A DNA stretch of 64,000 nucleotides from Paramesorhizobium endophyticum. GTDB lineage: Bacteria; Pseudomonadota; Alphaproteobacteria; Rhizobiales; Rhizobiaceae. The notes below the pieces were generated by a model, which was not told the origin of the DNA, did not search any database, and saw only the letters and a program-made list of their open reading frames with translations. Position 1 is the stretch's first letter, and each line of letters begins with the position of its first letter. The position numbers and the translations under genes are program-made. Shown one piece after another: positions 18,357 through 28,243 of the stretch. The stretch covers positions 310,001 to 374,000 of the forward strand of contig NZ_BMHH01000001.1 of the NCBI RefSeq assembly GCF_014640615.1. Direction: 5' to 3'.

Positions 18357-19414
18357 GCCTCCAGCGTGCCGGGGCGCTTGAGGACGTTGGAGGGCCGGCT
18401 TCCAAGCAATTTCAGGAGATCGTCGCCGCGCCTGATATAGCGCACGCTGCGGCGGGTGAGGATGCGCCCCGCCTGGGGCGCGGTGAGCGTTATGTCGCCC
18501 GAGGGGTCACCAGGGCGGGTGACAATGGTGACGAGACTGTCGCCCTCCTCCACCTCGTCGCCAAGCCCGACATGATAAAGCACCATGCCGCCCTGCGGCG
18601 CGCGGACCATCTCGACATTTTCCAGCGGCGTCACCGGGCCGTTGAAGTTATGGGCGAGCTTGACGCCGTCGTCCTTGACCACGCCGCGATGGACGAGGAA
18701 GCGGTAGAGGCCTTCGGCATCCGCGCGGCCCGTGTCGAAGCCGACATCGGCAAGGCCGCGGAACTCGACCGTGGTGACGGCGCGGCGCTTCATGTTGCGC
18801 TGATCTGCCGGCAATTGCAGCACGGGATAGGCGCAGGCCTCCTCGAAGGCGGCATCGGCGGTGGAATCCCAGGCAAGAACGGCTTTTGAGCCCAGCGCAC
18901 TCGCCAGATCGAGCATGTCGGGCAGGAAGTCCTTGTGGATGTAGAGATAGTTCTCGCTCTGGTCGTCGCAATGAAGGTCGAGCACGATTTCATGCGGCAG
19001 GGCAAGCCGCAGCAGCGCCGCCTTCAGCCGCTGGGCAAGCGGCACGGGCGCGTCGGTTGCTACGAGATCGGACGTGCCGAAATCCGGCAGCAGGGGAAAG
19101 GCGCGGTTGAAATTGGTCTGGGTAAAGAACTCGAACCGGCCCAGATGCTGATAGGCCATCCATTGGTTGGAGCCGATGGGGTTCGCCTGAGGGACGATGG
19201 TGATGTTGCCAGCAATGCGCCCTTCGGCTTCTGCCTTTTCCAGCATCGGCACGAGGAAATGCAGCGCCGCTTGTCCGGGAAGCTCCGCGCCGTGGAGGGC
19301 GGATTGCAGGTATGCGGCGGGGGCGTGTTTATCGCTGCCTGTAAAGCGCAGGATGCGGAGTTCGATGGCGTTGCCCGGGACGTCGCCGGGGAGGGTGATG
19401 GTTTCGGTGTTCAT
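18353..19414 (-). CDS. Succinylglutamate desuccinylase/aspartoacylase family deacylase
   Basis: A 353-residue zinc-dependent M14-like deacylase. The metal ligands are visible as HGAELPG (His41, Glu44) and LDLHCDD (His148), with the likely catalytic Glu217 in TTVEFRG. The C-terminal 90 residues (PQGGMVLYHVGLGDEVEEGD) form the beta-barrel appendage common to this family. Members remove acyl groups from N-acyl amino acids, for example aspartoacylase and the DoeB-type diaminobutyrate deacetylases; the substrate here is not determinable. It is the first gene of a two-gene operon with the HAD phosphatase. Confidence 0.85.
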   Translation of the reverse strand: MNTETITLPGDVPGNAIELRILRFTGSDKHAPAAYLQSALHGAELPGQAALHFLVPMLEKAEAEGRIAGNITIVPQANPIGSNQWMAYQHLGRFEFFTQTNFNRAFPLLPDFGTSDLVATDAPVPLAQRLKAALLRLALPHEIVLDLHCDDQSENYLYIHKDFLPDMLDLASALGSKAVLAWDSTADAAFEEACAYPVLQLPADQRNMKRRAVTTVEFRGLADVGFDTGRADAEGLYRFLVHRGVVKDDGVKLAHNFNGPVTPLENVEMVRAPQGGMVLYHVGLGDEVEEGDSLVTIVTRPGDPSGDITLTAPQAGRILTRRSVRYIRRGDDLLKLLGSRPSNVLKRPGTLEA

Positions 19415-19451
19415 GTTCTTTGTATTTCCGTTTCAGGTCGGCGCGTGCAGC

Positions 19452-19608
19452 ACCCCCCTCTGCCCTGCCGGGCATCTCCCCCACAAGGGGGGAGATTGGC
19501 TACCAGTTCCGCTTTCGCCAATCGCCAGCGTTTCAGGATTAAGGCCGCCATCGATGAAGGCCAATCTCCCCCCTTGTGGGGGAGATGTCCGGCAGGACAG
19601 AGGGGGGT
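19452..19608. repeat. 158-bp palindromic repeat, copy 3
   Basis: Conserved arms around a distinct core; the right arm has the GTCC/GGAC variant. Its right flank TTGCCTCGCGAT is shared with copy 4 and, inverted, with copy 2. It lies between the 3' end of pgi and the 5' end of the deacylase gene, both on the minus strand. Confidence 0.92.
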
Positions 19609-19657
19609 TGCCTCGCGATGCCATAGGACCAGTGCCACTCGAAGACCAGCCTACCCC

Positions 19658-21304
19658 CTACCCCCGCCGCTCCAGCAGATACGCCACCAGCCCCTGCGTC
19701 GAGGCATCGCGTCCTTCGGCGCTCTTCTCGCCCGAAACAACAGGCAGAAGCTCCGTTGCGAGCTCCTTGCCCAGTTCCACGCCCCATTGGTCGAAGGCGT
19801 TAATGCCGAAAAGCTGCGCTTCGACGAAGACGCGGTGCTCGTAGAGTGCCACGAGCCGGCCGAGCCCGTAAGGATCGAGCAGGTCGTCGAGGATGGTCAG
19901 CGACGGGCGGTTGCCGGAGAAGACGCGGTGGGGCGCGATGCGCTCGACATCCGCTTCGCTCATGCCCTTGCCGGCGAGCTGCGCCCTCGCCTCATCAAGC
20001 GTGCGGCCCTTCATCAGCGCTTCCGACTGGGCAAGGCAATTGGCGATGAGCATCTCATGCTGGTGGACGAGATGCGGCTCGTGCCCCTTCGCGGCGAGGA
20101 TGAACTCCACCGGAATGACGTCCGTGCCCTGATGCAGCAGCTGGAAGAAGGCGTGCTGACCGTTGGTGCCGGGCTCGCCCCACACCACCGGACCGGAAGG
20201 CCCGGAAACCGGCCTGCCGTCGAGCATGACGCTCTTGCCGTTCGATTCCATGTCGAGTTGCTGGAGATAGGCGGGAAGCCGGGCCAGCCGCTGCGCATAG
20301 GGGATGATGGCGCGGCTGCCATAGCCACAGATGGCGCGATGCCAGTAGCCTACAAGGCCGAGCATGACAGGCAGGTTTTCCTCAAGCGGCGCATCGCGGA
20401 AATGCACGTCCATGGCATGGGCGCCATCGAGGAAGCGGCGGAAATTCTCCGGCCCGATGGCGATCATCAGCGGCAGGCCGATGGCCGACCAGATGGAATA
20501 GCGCCCGCCGACCCAGTCCCAGAAGCCGAACACCCGGTCGGGCGCGATGCCGAAGGCGGCGACCTTGTCAAGCGCGGTGGAAACGGCGGCGAAATGCGCC
20601 CCGACAGCCGTCTCGCCCAGTGCATCCGCCACCCATTTGCGGGCGGTCTGCGCGTTGGTCATTGTCTCGATGGTGGTGAAGGTCTTGGACGCGACGATGA
20701 TCAGCGTCGTCGCGGGGTCGAGAGGTTTCAGCGTATCGGCGATATGCGCGCCGTCGATATTGGAGACGAAATGGGCGCGCGGGCCGCAATGATAGGGCGC
20801 GAGCGCCAGCGTCGCCATGGCGGGGCCGAGATCCGAGCCGCCGATGCCGATATTGACGACATCGGTGATGGCCTTCCTCGTCGCGCCCTTGATGGTGCCG
20901 TCGCGCAGGCCATTGGCAAAAGCGGCCATGCGGTCGAGCACCTCGCGGACGGCTGGCAGCACGTTTTCGCCACCGACGAGGATTTCGCTGGAGGTCGAAT
21001 CGCGCAGCGCGACATGCAGCACCGCGCGGCCCTCCGTGGTGTTGATTGGCTCGCCAGCGAACATCGCCGCGCGGCGGCCCTCCACATCGGCGACTTTGGC
21101 CAGGTTCTTCAGAAGGCGCATGGTCTCGTCATTGACGAGGCATTTCGACCAGTCGAGGAGAAGATCGTCGAGGCTCAGCGAATAGCGCGCGAAGCGCTTG
21201 ATATCGTCGGCGAAGGCGGCGCGCATGTCTCTCAGTGCGCCATTTTGCCAATGGGCTTTCAGTGCGGCTACGGCTTCGGCAATTTCAGGCTCGTTCCTGC
21301 TCAT
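19658..21304 (-). CDS. pgi: Glucose-6-phosphate isomerase
   Basis: A 548-residue cytoplasmic enzyme interconverting glucose 6-phosphate and fructose 6-phosphate. Both family signatures are present: [15 protein letters not shown] around residue 265 and [14 protein letters not shown] near residue 495, plus the sugar-phosphate-binding [12 protein letters not shown] and SKTFTTIET segments and ESNGKS. The ATG at 21304 begins [12 protein letters not shown], matching the usual start; the longer open frame runs back into a palindromic repeat and is not coding. It is flanked on both sides by copies of that repeat. Confidence 0.95.
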   Translation of the reverse strand: MSRNEPEIAEAVAALKAHWQNGALRDMRAAFADDIKRFARYSLSLDDLLLDWSKCLVNDETMRLLKNLAKVADVEGRRAAMFAGEPINTTEGRAVLHVALRDSTSSEILVGGENVLPAVREVLDRMAAFANGLRDGTIKGATRKAITDVVNIGIGGSDLGPAMATLALAPYHCGPRAHFVSNIDGAHIADTLKPLDPATTLIIVASKTFTTIETMTNAQTARKWVADALGETAVGAHFAAVSTALDKVAAFGIAPDRVFGFWDWVGGRYSIWSAIGLPLMIAIGPENFRRFLDGAHAMDVHFRDAPLEENLPVMLGLVGYWHRAICGYGSRAIIPYAQRLARLPAYLQQLDMESNGKSVMLDGRPVSGPSGPVVWGEPGTNGQHAFFQLLHQGTDVIPVEFILAAKGHEPHLVHQHEMLIANCLAQSEALMKGRTLDEARAQLAGKGMSEADVERIAPHRVFSGNRPSLTILDDLLDPYGLGRLVALYEHRVFVEAQLFGINAFDQWGVELGKELATELLPVVSGEKSAEGRDASTQGLVAYLLERRG

Positions 21305-21380
21305 CACGCATACTCCCGAATCGAAAGGTTGGGCGAGACTAGAGGTTTTCAAATAGAATTGGAAACGGTCGCCCGAGGGC

Positions 21381-21537
21381 ACCCCCCTCTGCCCTCCCGG
21401 GCATCTCCCCCACAAGGGGGGAGATTAGCCTTCATCAACACTGGCACCAATCGCAAACGTTGTTAGGTAATGGCGGGGAGCCGTGTCAGCCGATCTCCCC
21501 CCTTGTGGGGGAGATGTCCGGCAGGACAGAGGGGGGT
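21381..21537. repeat. 158-bp palindromic repeat, copy 4
   Basis: Arms as in the other copies, with one difference in the left arm (CCCTCCCGGGC instead of CCCTGCCGGGC) and the GTCC/GGAC right-arm variant. The flank TTGCCTCGCGATTCC follows. It lies between the 5' side of pgi and the 3' end of the dehydratase gene; the rest of this gap shows nothing else. Confidence 0.92.
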
Positions 21538-21627
21538 TGCCTCGCGATTCCCTCAACTGCAAAAAACGAAAGGCCGGAGCGAGGAAATCTCCCCGCCCCG
21601 GCCCTTCAAATCATCGCCAATCCGCGC

Positions 21628-23427
21628 TTAGTGGTTATCCCGCGGCAGGCCCATGGTCTGGGCGATGCGCTGGTACTTGACCGCGGGCTTCAGCACCATG
21701 CCTTCGGAAAGCTGGTCGACCATGCCGCGCTGGATTTCCTGCCAGGGCGTCTGGTGCGGCGGGTATTTGTAGCCCCCTTCCGCCATCAAATCACTGCGGC
21801 GCTTGTTCAGTTCCTCGTCGGGGATGAGGATGTTGGCCGTGCCCTTGTTGAGGTCGATGCGGATGCGGTCGCCCGACTTCACCAGCGCCAGCCCGCCCAT
21901 GGCGGCAGCCTCAGGCGAAGCGTTGAGGATCGAGGGCGAGCCGGACGTGCCGGACTGGCGGCCATCGCCGAGGCAAGGCAGGGCGTGGACGCCCCTCTTG
22001 ATGAGCTCTGCGGGCGGGCGCATGTTGACCACTTCCGCCGCGCCCGGATAGCCGATGGGGCCGGTGCCGCGCATGATCAGGACGGAGTTTTCATCGATGC
22101 CGAGCGCGGGATCGTCGATGCGGGAATGGTAATCCTCCGGCCCGTCGAACACCACCGCGGTGCCTTCGAAGGCCTCGGGATCGTTCGGGTTCGAGAGATA
22201 GCGGTCACGGAATTCCGGCGAGATGACGCTGGTCTTCATGATGGCGCTGTCGAACAGATTGCCCTTCAGGTTGATGAACCCGGCCTTCTCCTTGAGCGGC
22301 GCCGAGAACGGGCGGATAACTTCAGTGTTGAGGTTTTCCGCTTCGCCGCAGTTCTCGCCGATGGTCTTGCCGTTGACGGTGAGCGCGTCCGGATGCGGCA
22401 GCTTGCCGGCCTTCATCAGCTCGCCCACGACTGCGGGCACGCCGCCGGCATGGTGGTAATCTTCGCCCAGATATTCGCCAGCCGGCTGGAGATTGACCAG
22501 CAGCGGGATCTCGTGGCCGAGATCCTGCCAGTCGTCATTGTCGAGCTGGACGCCGAGATGGCGGGCAATGGCGTTCAAATGGATCGGCGCGTTGGTCGAG
22601 CCGCCGATGGCGGAGTTGACGACGATGGCGTTCTCGAAAGCCTCGCGCGTCATGATGTCGGAGGGACGCAGGTTCTCGCGCACCATCTCGACGATGCGGA
22701 TGCCGGTCTCATAGGCAATCTGGCCGCGCTCGCGATAGGGGGCGGGTATGGCAGCGCCGCCCGGCAGTTCCATGCCGAGCGCTTCGGCGAGCGAGTTCAT
22801 CGTGGTGGCAGTGCCCATGGTGTTGCAATAGCCGACCGAGGGCGCGGACGAGGCGACGATGTCGATGAACTGCTCGTAATCGATCTCGCCGGCGGCAAGG
22901 CGCTCGCGCGATTTCCAGACGATGGTGCCGGAGCCGGTGCGCTCGCCGCGATGCCAGCCATTGAGCATCGGGCCGACCGAAAGGGCGATGGCCGGGATAT
23001 TGACGGTCGCCGCGCCCATCAGCATGGCGGGGGTCGTCTTGTCGCAGCCGATGGTCAGCACCACGCCGTCGAGCGGGTAGCCATAGAGCACCTCGACGAG
23101 GCCGAGATAGGCAAGGTTGCGGTCGAGCGAGGCGGTCGGGCGCTTGCCGGTTTCCTGGATCGGATGAACCGGGAACTCCAGCGCCACGCCGCCCGCGGCG
23201 GCAATACCGTCGCGCACGCGCTTTGCAAGCTCGAGGTGATGGCGGTTGCATGGCGAAAGGTCGGAGCCGGTCTGGGCGATACCGATGATCGGCTTGCCCG
23301 AGCGCAGTTCCTTGGCTGTCAGGCCAAAATTCAAATAGCGCTCCAGATAGAGCGCGGTCATGTCCGGATTATCCGGGTTGTCGAACCATTCCTGAGAACG
23401 GAGATGCCTGATTTTCTTTTCGCTCAT
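21628..23427 (-). CDS. IlvD/Edd-family sugar-acid dehydratase (arabinonate/xylonate type)
   Basis: A 599-residue iron-sulfur dehydratase. Cluster cysteines are visible in [21 protein letters not shown] and [16 protein letters not shown], followed by [19 protein letters not shown]. The [20 protein letters not shown] start and overall length resemble the L-arabinonate/D-xylonate dehydratases of Rhizobium rather than amino-acid IlvD (about 560-610, different N-terminus) or Edd. It would convert an aldonic acid to its 2-keto-3-deoxy form. The ATG at 23427 has GAGGAAAG upstream; the frame extends further back without a good start. It is transcribed alone, so the exact substrate is inferred from family resemblance. 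Confidence 0.82.
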   Translation of the reverse strand: MSEKKIRHLRSQEWFDNPDNPDMTALYLERYLNFGLTAKELRSGKPIIGIAQTGSDLSPCNRHHLELAKRVRDGIAAAGGVALEFPVHPIQETGKRPTASLDRNLAYLGLVEVLYGYPLDGVVLTIGCDKTTPAMLMGAATVNIPAIALSVGPMLNGWHRGERTGSGTIVWKSRERLAAGEIDYEQFIDIVASSAPSVGYCNTMGTATTMNSLAEALGMELPGGAAIPAPYRERGQIAYETGIRIVEMVRENLRPSDIMTREAFENAIVVNSAIGGSTNAPIHLNAIARHLGVQLDNDDWQDLGHEIPLLVNLQPAGEYLGEDYHHAGGVPAVVGELMKAGKLPHPDALTVNGKTIGENCGEAENLNTEVIRPFSAPLKEKAGFINLKGNLFDSAIMKTSVISPEFRDRYLSNPNDPEAFEGTAVVFDGPEDYHSRIDDPALGIDENSVLIMRGTGPIGYPGAAEVVNMRPPAELIKRGVHALPCLGDGRQSGTSGSPSILNASPEAAAMGGLALVKSGDRIRIDLNKGTANILIPDEELNKRRSDLMAEGGYKYPPHQTPWQEIQRGMVDQLSEGMVLKPAVKYQRIAQTMGLPRDNH

Positions 23428-23648
23428 GATTTCGCTTTCCTCACCGGGTTCCCCAGTCTTTTGCCACGCCACCGGCATGGTCCTTTGCCATGGCATAGGC
23501 CAATCGGGGAGAATCGGCAACAAGTATTACTAAATGACTTTTGGATCATCGCGCGCCATTTGGACGCGGAAAAGGCGGGCGTGCTTGATGCGTGGCAAAT
23601 TTCCGTGAGAAACCCTACATTGGCCCGGGATAGAGACAAGGAGAGCAC

Positions 23649-24110
23649 ATGGATTTGACGGGAGAGGAGCGCATCGCCGCGCCGCGCGAAGCCGTGTGGC
23701 GGGCGCTGAACGATGTCGAGACATTGAAAGCGGCGATTCCCGGCTGCGAGGCGCTGGAATGGCGCGGCCCCGGCCAGCTCGAGGCGGCGCTCGTCATGCG
23801 GTTCGGCCCGGTGAAGATCAAACTTTTCGGTGAGCTGGAACTCTCTAATATCAACCCGCCAATATCCTACACGATTTCGGGAGCGGGCAAGGGCAGCATC
23901 GCCGGCTTCGTCCATGGCAGTACGGATGTGGTGCTGGCCGAAGACGGCAACGAGACGGTGCTGACCTATACGGTGCGCGGCGACGCGGGCGGCGGGGTCG
24001 CGCAACTGGGGGCCAGGCTGATCACCTCGAGCGCGCGCAGGCTGGCGGATAGGTTCTTTGCGAATATCGGGGCGGCGGCGGGTGGTGGTGATAAGCCTGC
24101 CACATTTTGA
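23649..24110 (+). CDS. CoxG-like SRPBCC family protein
   Basis: A 153-residue protein of the carbon monoxide dehydrogenase subunit G family (SRPBCC fold). Typical features are ERIAAPREAVWRALNDVETLKAAIPGCE at the N-terminus, GPVKIKLFGELELS in the middle and a C-terminal helix (LGARLITSSARRLADRFFANI). CoxG proteins are linked to recruitment or maturation of molybdenum hydroxylases at the membrane, but this copy stands alone with no coxLMS genes in sight. AAGGAGAGCAC immediately precedes the ATG. Confidence 0.85.
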   Translation: MDLTGEERIAAPREAVWRALNDVETLKAAIPGCEALEWRGPGQLEAALVMRFGPVKIKLFGELELSNINPPISYTISGAGKGSIAGFVHGSTDVVLAEDGNETVLTYTVRGDAGGGVAQLGARLITSSARRLADRFFANIGAAAGGGDKPATF

Positions 24111-24118
24111 ATTGGACC

Positions 24119-24252
24119 GGTTCTGTTTTGATGGAATCGCCTGAATTCCATTGGATCATTGCTGTTATGGGAAGGTTGAGGAATGTATCCCAGTGGACAA
24201 GTCTTTAGCCCCCGGAGATGGCTGACACCTGTTCGGATACATTCCTCTACGG
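24119..24252. repeat. Dispersed element with hairpin, second copy
   Basis: Begins with GTTCTGTTTTGATGGAATCG and includes a perfect 13-base inverted repeat, GAGGAATGTATCC (24178-24190) with GGATACATTCCTC (24235-24247), followed by TACGG. Layout and end motif match the element near 7.1 kb, while CCCCCGGAGATGGCTG plus ATTCCTCTACGG recurs near 37.1 kb. It sits between the convergent coxG-like gene and psuG. Confidence 0.7.
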
Positions 24253-24254
24253 CT

Positions 24255-25196
24255 TCATGACAACAACGGCCCCGAACCCCGCTTCAGCCGCGCATAGGCC
24301 ACCGCGATCCGTGCCGCAAGGTCGGCATTGTTGAGGACGAGCGCGATATTGGCCTCGAGGCTCGCGCCGTTCGAGAGCTCATTGATGCGGGCGAGGAGGA
24401 AGGGGGTCAGCTCCTTGCGCCCGATGCCGCGCGTTGCCGCCTCCGCCACCGCCTCGGCAATCGTGCCGTCGATGAAGGCGGGGTCGAGCGCGTCGGCTTC
24501 GGGAATCGGGTTGGCGACGAGAATGCCTGTTCCGGAACGAAGTTCCGCATGGAGCGCCATGGCCTTGGCGATCTCCTCCGGCGTGTCGAGCCGATGGTCG
24601 GCCTTGCAGCCGCTGGAGCGGGTGTAGAAGGCCGGGAAATCGTCGCTGCCATAGGCGATGACGGGAACGCGCTGGGTTTCCAGGAACTCCAGCGTCTTCG
24701 GAATGTCGAGGATCGACTTGACCCCGGCGCAGACGACGGTCGTGCCTGTCTGGCCGAGTTCCGTCAGGTCGGCGGAGATGTCGAAGGTCGCCTCCGCGCC
24801 GCGATGCACGCCGCCGACGCCGCCGGTGGCGAAAATGTCGATGCCCGCAAGCGCCGCGATCCGCATGGTTGCCGAAACGGTGGTGCCGGCGGAGCGGCCC
24901 TGGACCATGGCGACGGCTAGATCGCGCCCCGACGCCTTCACCGCGTCCTTCGCCTGCGCCAGCGCTTCGATTTCATCGTCTGCAAGGCCGACGCGGAGCT
25001 TGCCCGCCACAACGGCGGTTGTCGCGGGCACCGCGCCATGGCTGCGCACCACCGCCTCGACCTTTCGCGCCATTTCCAGATTGGCGGGGTACGGCATTCC
25101 ATGCGTGATGATGGTCGATTCGAGCGCCACGACAGGCGCGCCATCGGCAATCGCGGCCCGGACCTCCTCGGTGGGGTGAAGAAGCGATGCGTTCAT
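24255..25196 (-). CDS. psuG: Pseudouridine-5'-phosphate glycosidase
   Basis: A 313-residue enzyme that splits pseudouridine 5'-phosphate into uracil and ribose 5-phosphate. Family signatures include VVALESTIITHGMPYPANLE (Glu26 equivalent to the E. coli catalytic Glu31), AVMVQGRSAGTTVSATM-like sequence, IFATGGVGGVHRGAE and GSDDFPAFYTRSSG. It starts 14 bases after the psuK stop and completes a two-gene pseudouridine salvage operon. Its 3' end meets a hairpin-bearing repeat. Confidence 0.93.
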   Translation of the reverse strand: MNASLLHPTEEVRAAIADGAPVVALESTIITHGMPYPANLEMARKVEAVVRSHGAVPATTAVVAGKLRVGLADDEIEALAQAKDAVKASGRDLAVAMVQGRSAGTTVSATMRIAALAGIDIFATGGVGGVHRGAEATFDISADLTELGQTGTTVVCAGVKSILDIPKTLEFLETQRVPVIAYGSDDFPAFYTRSSGCKADHRLDTPEEIAKAMALHAELRSGTGILVANPIPEADALDPAFIDGTIAEAVAEAATRGIGRKELTPFLLARINELSNGASLEANIALVLNNADLAARIAVAYARLKRGSGPLLS

Positions 25197-25210
25197 TGAT
25201 CATGCCTTTC

Positions 25211-26320
25211 TTAGACGGGAATTCGATGCATATGAGCCGCGAGGAAGCGCGGCGACAGAAGCGGGTGTACGCTCGCCTCGCTCTCTGCGGTGAGCGTGGC
25301 GAGCAGGGAGCCGGTTCGCGCGCCTTCCATGAGGCTTGCGCCGGAAAGCAGACGGGAAAGCGTGCCGGCGATCATCGCGTCGCCCGCCCCGGTGACATCG
25401 ACGGGCTGTGCCGGAACGGCCTCGACGCGCGCGGTGCCGTCCGGGTCGGAAACAAGCAGGCCCGCGGCGCCCATGGTCAGCACCACGCCCGCCGCGCCTC
25501 TTGCCCGCAGCGCGTCGACGGCTGCTTCCGGGGAAAGACGGGGATCGTCTTCACGCAAGTCCAGCATGGCGCGGGCTTCGTCCAGATTGAGGAACAGGAT
25601 ATCCACGCCCGTCAGATCCTCCGGCAGCCGCCGGGCCTTGGGCGAGGAAACGGCGTCGATGGCAAGGCGGAACCGGGCCGACGCCTTGCGCTCGATCAGC
25701 GCCTTCAGCGTTTCCGCCGGCAGATTGCAATCGGCGAAAACATAGGCCGCCGAGGCCAGATGCGGCCAGACACGGTCGAGATGGGCCGGCGAGAACAGAT
25801 CGAAAATGCCCATGTCGGCGATGCCCAGCGCCAGCTCGTTTTCCGGCCCCAATATGGCGGCATATTCGGCGGTCGGCGCTTCGCCCGTCACGATCACCTG
25901 GCTCACATCGACGCCGAGGTCGCGCAAGGAGCGGATGAGCGCGCGGCCCGTATCGTCATCCCCCACGATGGAAACGAAGCTGGTGGCGATATCGAGCCGG
26001 GCGAGGTTTTCCGCAACGTTGCGCGCCACGCCGCCGAAGCTGCGATGGCCGGTGACGGGGTTGGAGGTGCCCGGTATCAGCGGCGCGCGAGCGTGATATT
26101 TGCGGTCGAACACCGCGCCGCCGATGACGGCGATGCGCTTTTGCGCCGGCAGCACATAGCCGCGCCCGAGAATATAGCCCTTCTGCATTAGCTGCACGAC
26201 ATGCGCCGCCACCGTCGAGCGCGCAAGGCCGAGGCTGTCGGCGATCTCCTGCTGCCCGGCAAAGGGATTGGCGCTTATCATCTCCAGAACCGCGCGCTCC
26301 TGCGCGCCAAGGTCGTCCAT
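25211..26320 (-). CDS. psuK: Pseudouridine kinase with N-terminal winged-helix domain
   Basis: A 369-residue fusion. Residues 1-55 form a winged helix-turn-helix (ERAVLEMISANPFAGQQEIA, then LGLARSTVAAHVVQLMQKGYI), and residues 60-360 are a PfkB-family sugar kinase with GGVARNVAENLARL and the catalytic DVTGAGDAMIAGTL motif. It should phosphorylate pseudouridine for PsuG, which follows directly. The HTH suggests self-regulation, as seen in YeiI-like kinases. GGAG precedes the ATG. It diverges from the histidine kinase gene with about 150 bases between. Confidence 0.88.
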   Translation of the reverse strand: MDDLGAQERAVLEMISANPFAGQQEIADSLGLARSTVAAHVVQLMQKGYILGRGYVLPAQKRIAVIGGAVFDRKYHARAPLIPGTSNPVTGHRSFGGVARNVAENLARLDIATSFVSIVGDDDTGRALIRSLRDLGVDVSQVIVTGEAPTAEYAAILGPENELALGIADMGIFDLFSPAHLDRVWPHLASAAYVFADCNLPAETLKALIERKASARFRLAIDAVSSPKARRLPEDLTGVDILFLNLDEARAMLDLREDDPRLSPEAAVDALRARGAAGVVLTMGAAGLLVSDPDGTARVEAVPAQPVDVTGAGDAMIAGTLSRLLSGASLMEGARTGSLLATLTAESEASVHPLLSPRFLAAHMHRIPV

Positions 26321-26473
26321 GTGTGTCTCCGGGCGGCTGGTTGCTCACGCATCTATCAACATCTGACTACTATCACAACACTTGTTTTTGAAGGCCGCCA
26401 TGGAAAACCCAAAGTCGGGGACGTATATATGCCGCATTCGCTGGCAAGGCCGGCATTATTCCGGACAGAATCG

Positions 26474-28033
26474 ATGGCCGATAAAGAAGTAGGCAAGGCG
26501 AATGCTGGCGCAGCCGACCAGGCGCCGGGCGCCGCGTGCCGTGCCGCGGCCTGCGAGAAGAACCGCCCGCTCACCAGGCTGCCGCTGCGCCACCGCCTCT
26601 CCAGCAAGGTTCTGCTGCTGACGGTTCTCTCGGTCCTGGTGGCGGAGGTGCTGATCTTCGTGCCCTCCATCGCCAGCATGCGGATGCGCTGGCTGACGGC
26701 GCGCCTCGATACGGTGGCAGCCGTCAGCCTCGTCCTGGCGGATGGCCAGACGCCGCCCGTGCCGCGCGCCGTGCAGGACAGCGTGCTCCTGGCCACCGGC
26801 ACCAAGGCCATTGCATTGCGTGAACAGAACGCCTCGCGGCTGCTCGCCATGTCCGAGGTGCCGAAGACCATCGACCAGCATATCGACCTCGCCCATACCA
26901 GCGAGGCGGCGGCGATATGGGATGCGTTCGATACGCTCTTCGCCGGCGGCAACCGCAATCTGCGCGTCTACGGGCCGGTCGGCCATAGCGGTAAGGTCAT
27001 AGAGCTCGTCACGTCAGACGCCCCTCTGCGCACGGCGATGTTGGATTATGCGCGCAATGTCGCGCTCCTGTCGCTGGTCATCTCGCTGATCGCGGCAAGC
27101 CTCGTCTATCTCGCCATCAACGAGATGCTGCTGCGCCCGGTGCGGCGGATGCACCGCAACATGATCTATTTCGCGCAAGGACCAGACGATCCGACGCGCA
27201 TCATCATCCCTGACCCCCGCAAGGACGAGCTCGGCGTCGCGCAAAGCCAACTGGCGGCGATCCAAACCGATCTGCAGCGCACCTTCTCGGAGCAGAAGCA
27301 CCTGGCCGATCTCGGCCTCGCCGTCTCCAAGATCAATCACGACATGCGCAACATCCTCGCCTCGGCGCAATTGATGTCCGACCATTTGTCGGATGCCCGC
27401 GACCCGGTGGTGCAGCGCATGGCGCCGAAGCTGATTCGCACGCTCAACCGCGCGATCGGCTATGCCGAAAGCGTCATCGCCTATGGCCGCGCGCAGGAAG
27501 CGCCGCCAAAGCAGCGCCGCGTGCTGCTGCACACCATTGTCGCCGATGTGGAGGAAACGCTGTCGATCGACCCGCAAAGCGGCGTCGAGTTCCGCAATCT
27601 GGTGCCCGAGGATTTCGAGATGGACGCCGATGCGGAGCAGTTCTTCCGCATCCTCACCAATCTCTGCCGCAACGCCGTGCAGGCCATGGCCGCCGACCGT
27701 CCGGGCGACGAAAGCGTGGTGAAGCGGCTGACGATTACGGCGGGCCGCGTCGGGGCGGTGGCGATCGTCGGCGTCGAGGACACCGGCCCCGGCCTGCCGC
27801 AAAAAGCCCGTGACAACCTCTTCACGGCCTTCCGCGGCTCGACCCGCAGCGGGGGCACCGGGCTCGGCCTCGCCATCGCCCAGGAACTCGTCCGCGCCCA
27901 TGGCGGCACCATCGAGCTGCGCGAGGAGCGCACCTGCGGCACGCATTTCGAAATCCGCATTCCCGATATGCCGGTTTCGCTGGCGAACTGGCGCAAGAGG
28001 AAGGAAGCAGCGGAAGCCGGTCGCAGCGCCTGA
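26474..28033 (+). CDS. Membrane sensor histidine kinase, orphan
   Basis: A 519-residue sensor. The first helix (VLLLTVLSVLVAEVLIFVPS, about 44-63) and second (ALLSLVISLIAASLVYLAI, about 197-215) flank a periplasmic domain of about 130 residues, followed by a HAMP-like linker and the H-box INHDMRNILASAQLMSDHL with His289. The ATPase half has LTNLCRNAVQAM (N box), VEDTGPGLP (G1) and GGTGLGLAIAQELV (G2). No response regulator is adjacent, so its partner must lie elsewhere. The H-box is of the HDMRN variety. The start is uncertain: an in-frame ATG at 26429 is an alternative and neither has a strong ribosome site. Confidence 0.85.
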   Translation: MADKEVGKANAGAADQAPGAACRAAACEKNRPLTRLPLRHRLSSKVLLLTVLSVLVAEVLIFVPSIASMRMRWLTARLDTVAAVSLVLADGQTPPVPRAVQDSVLLATGTKAIALREQNASRLLAMSEVPKTIDQHIDLAHTSEAAAIWDAFDTLFAGGNRNLRVYGPVGHSGKVIELVTSDAPLRTAMLDYARNVALLSLVISLIAASLVYLAINEMLLRPVRRMHRNMIYFAQGPDDPTRIIIPDPRKDELGVAQSQLAAIQTDLQRTFSEQKHLADLGLAVSKINHDMRNILASAQLMSDHLSDARDPVVQRMAPKLIRTLNRAIGYAESVIAYGRAQEAPPKQRRVLLHTIVADVEETLSIDPQSGVEFRNLVPEDFEMDADAEQFFRILTNLCRNAVQAMAADRPGDESVVKRLTITAGRVGAVAIVGVEDTGPGLPQKARDNLFTAFRGSTRSGGTGLGLAIAQELVRAHGGTIELREERTCGTHFEIRIPDMPVSLANWRKRKEAAEAGRSA

Positions 28034-28166
28034 CCTGCGTGCATTCGCCGGTGCGAAAGAAATCGGCGAATGATTGCATTTTTTTGTCAGAAGCTGCTTG
28101 CATTCGGAAGCCGAACCCATTAGGTACCGCGCTGCGCCGATTGATGCGGCGCCAACAAATGGTCAA

Positions 28167-28243
28167 GCGCCCGTAGCTCAGCTGGATAGAGCACCAGACT
28201 ACGAATCTGGGGGTCAGAGGTTCGAATCCTTTCGGGCGCGCCA
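28167..28243 (+). tRNA. tRNA-Arg (ACG)
   Basis: A 77-base cloverleaf with encoded CCA. The acceptor GCGCCCG pairs with CGGGCGC, the D-arm has AGCTCAGCTGGATAGAGC, the anticodon stem CCAGA/TCTGG carries loop CTACGAA (anticodon ACG, normally read as ICG), and the T-arm is AGAGGTTCGAATCCT. Downstream to 28432 I see no gene and no integrase. Confidence 0.95.

Noticed and set aside
18935-21466. 843-codon plus-strand ORF opposite pgi
   Set aside because: It is antisense to a clear glucose-6-phosphate isomerase gene, passes through palindromic repeats and shows only His/Arg/Gly-rich shadow composition typical of high-GC antisense frames.
21460-23658. 732-codon plus-strand ORF opposite the dehydratase gene
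   Set aside because: It is antisense to an intact iron-sulfur dehydratase and begins within a repeat.
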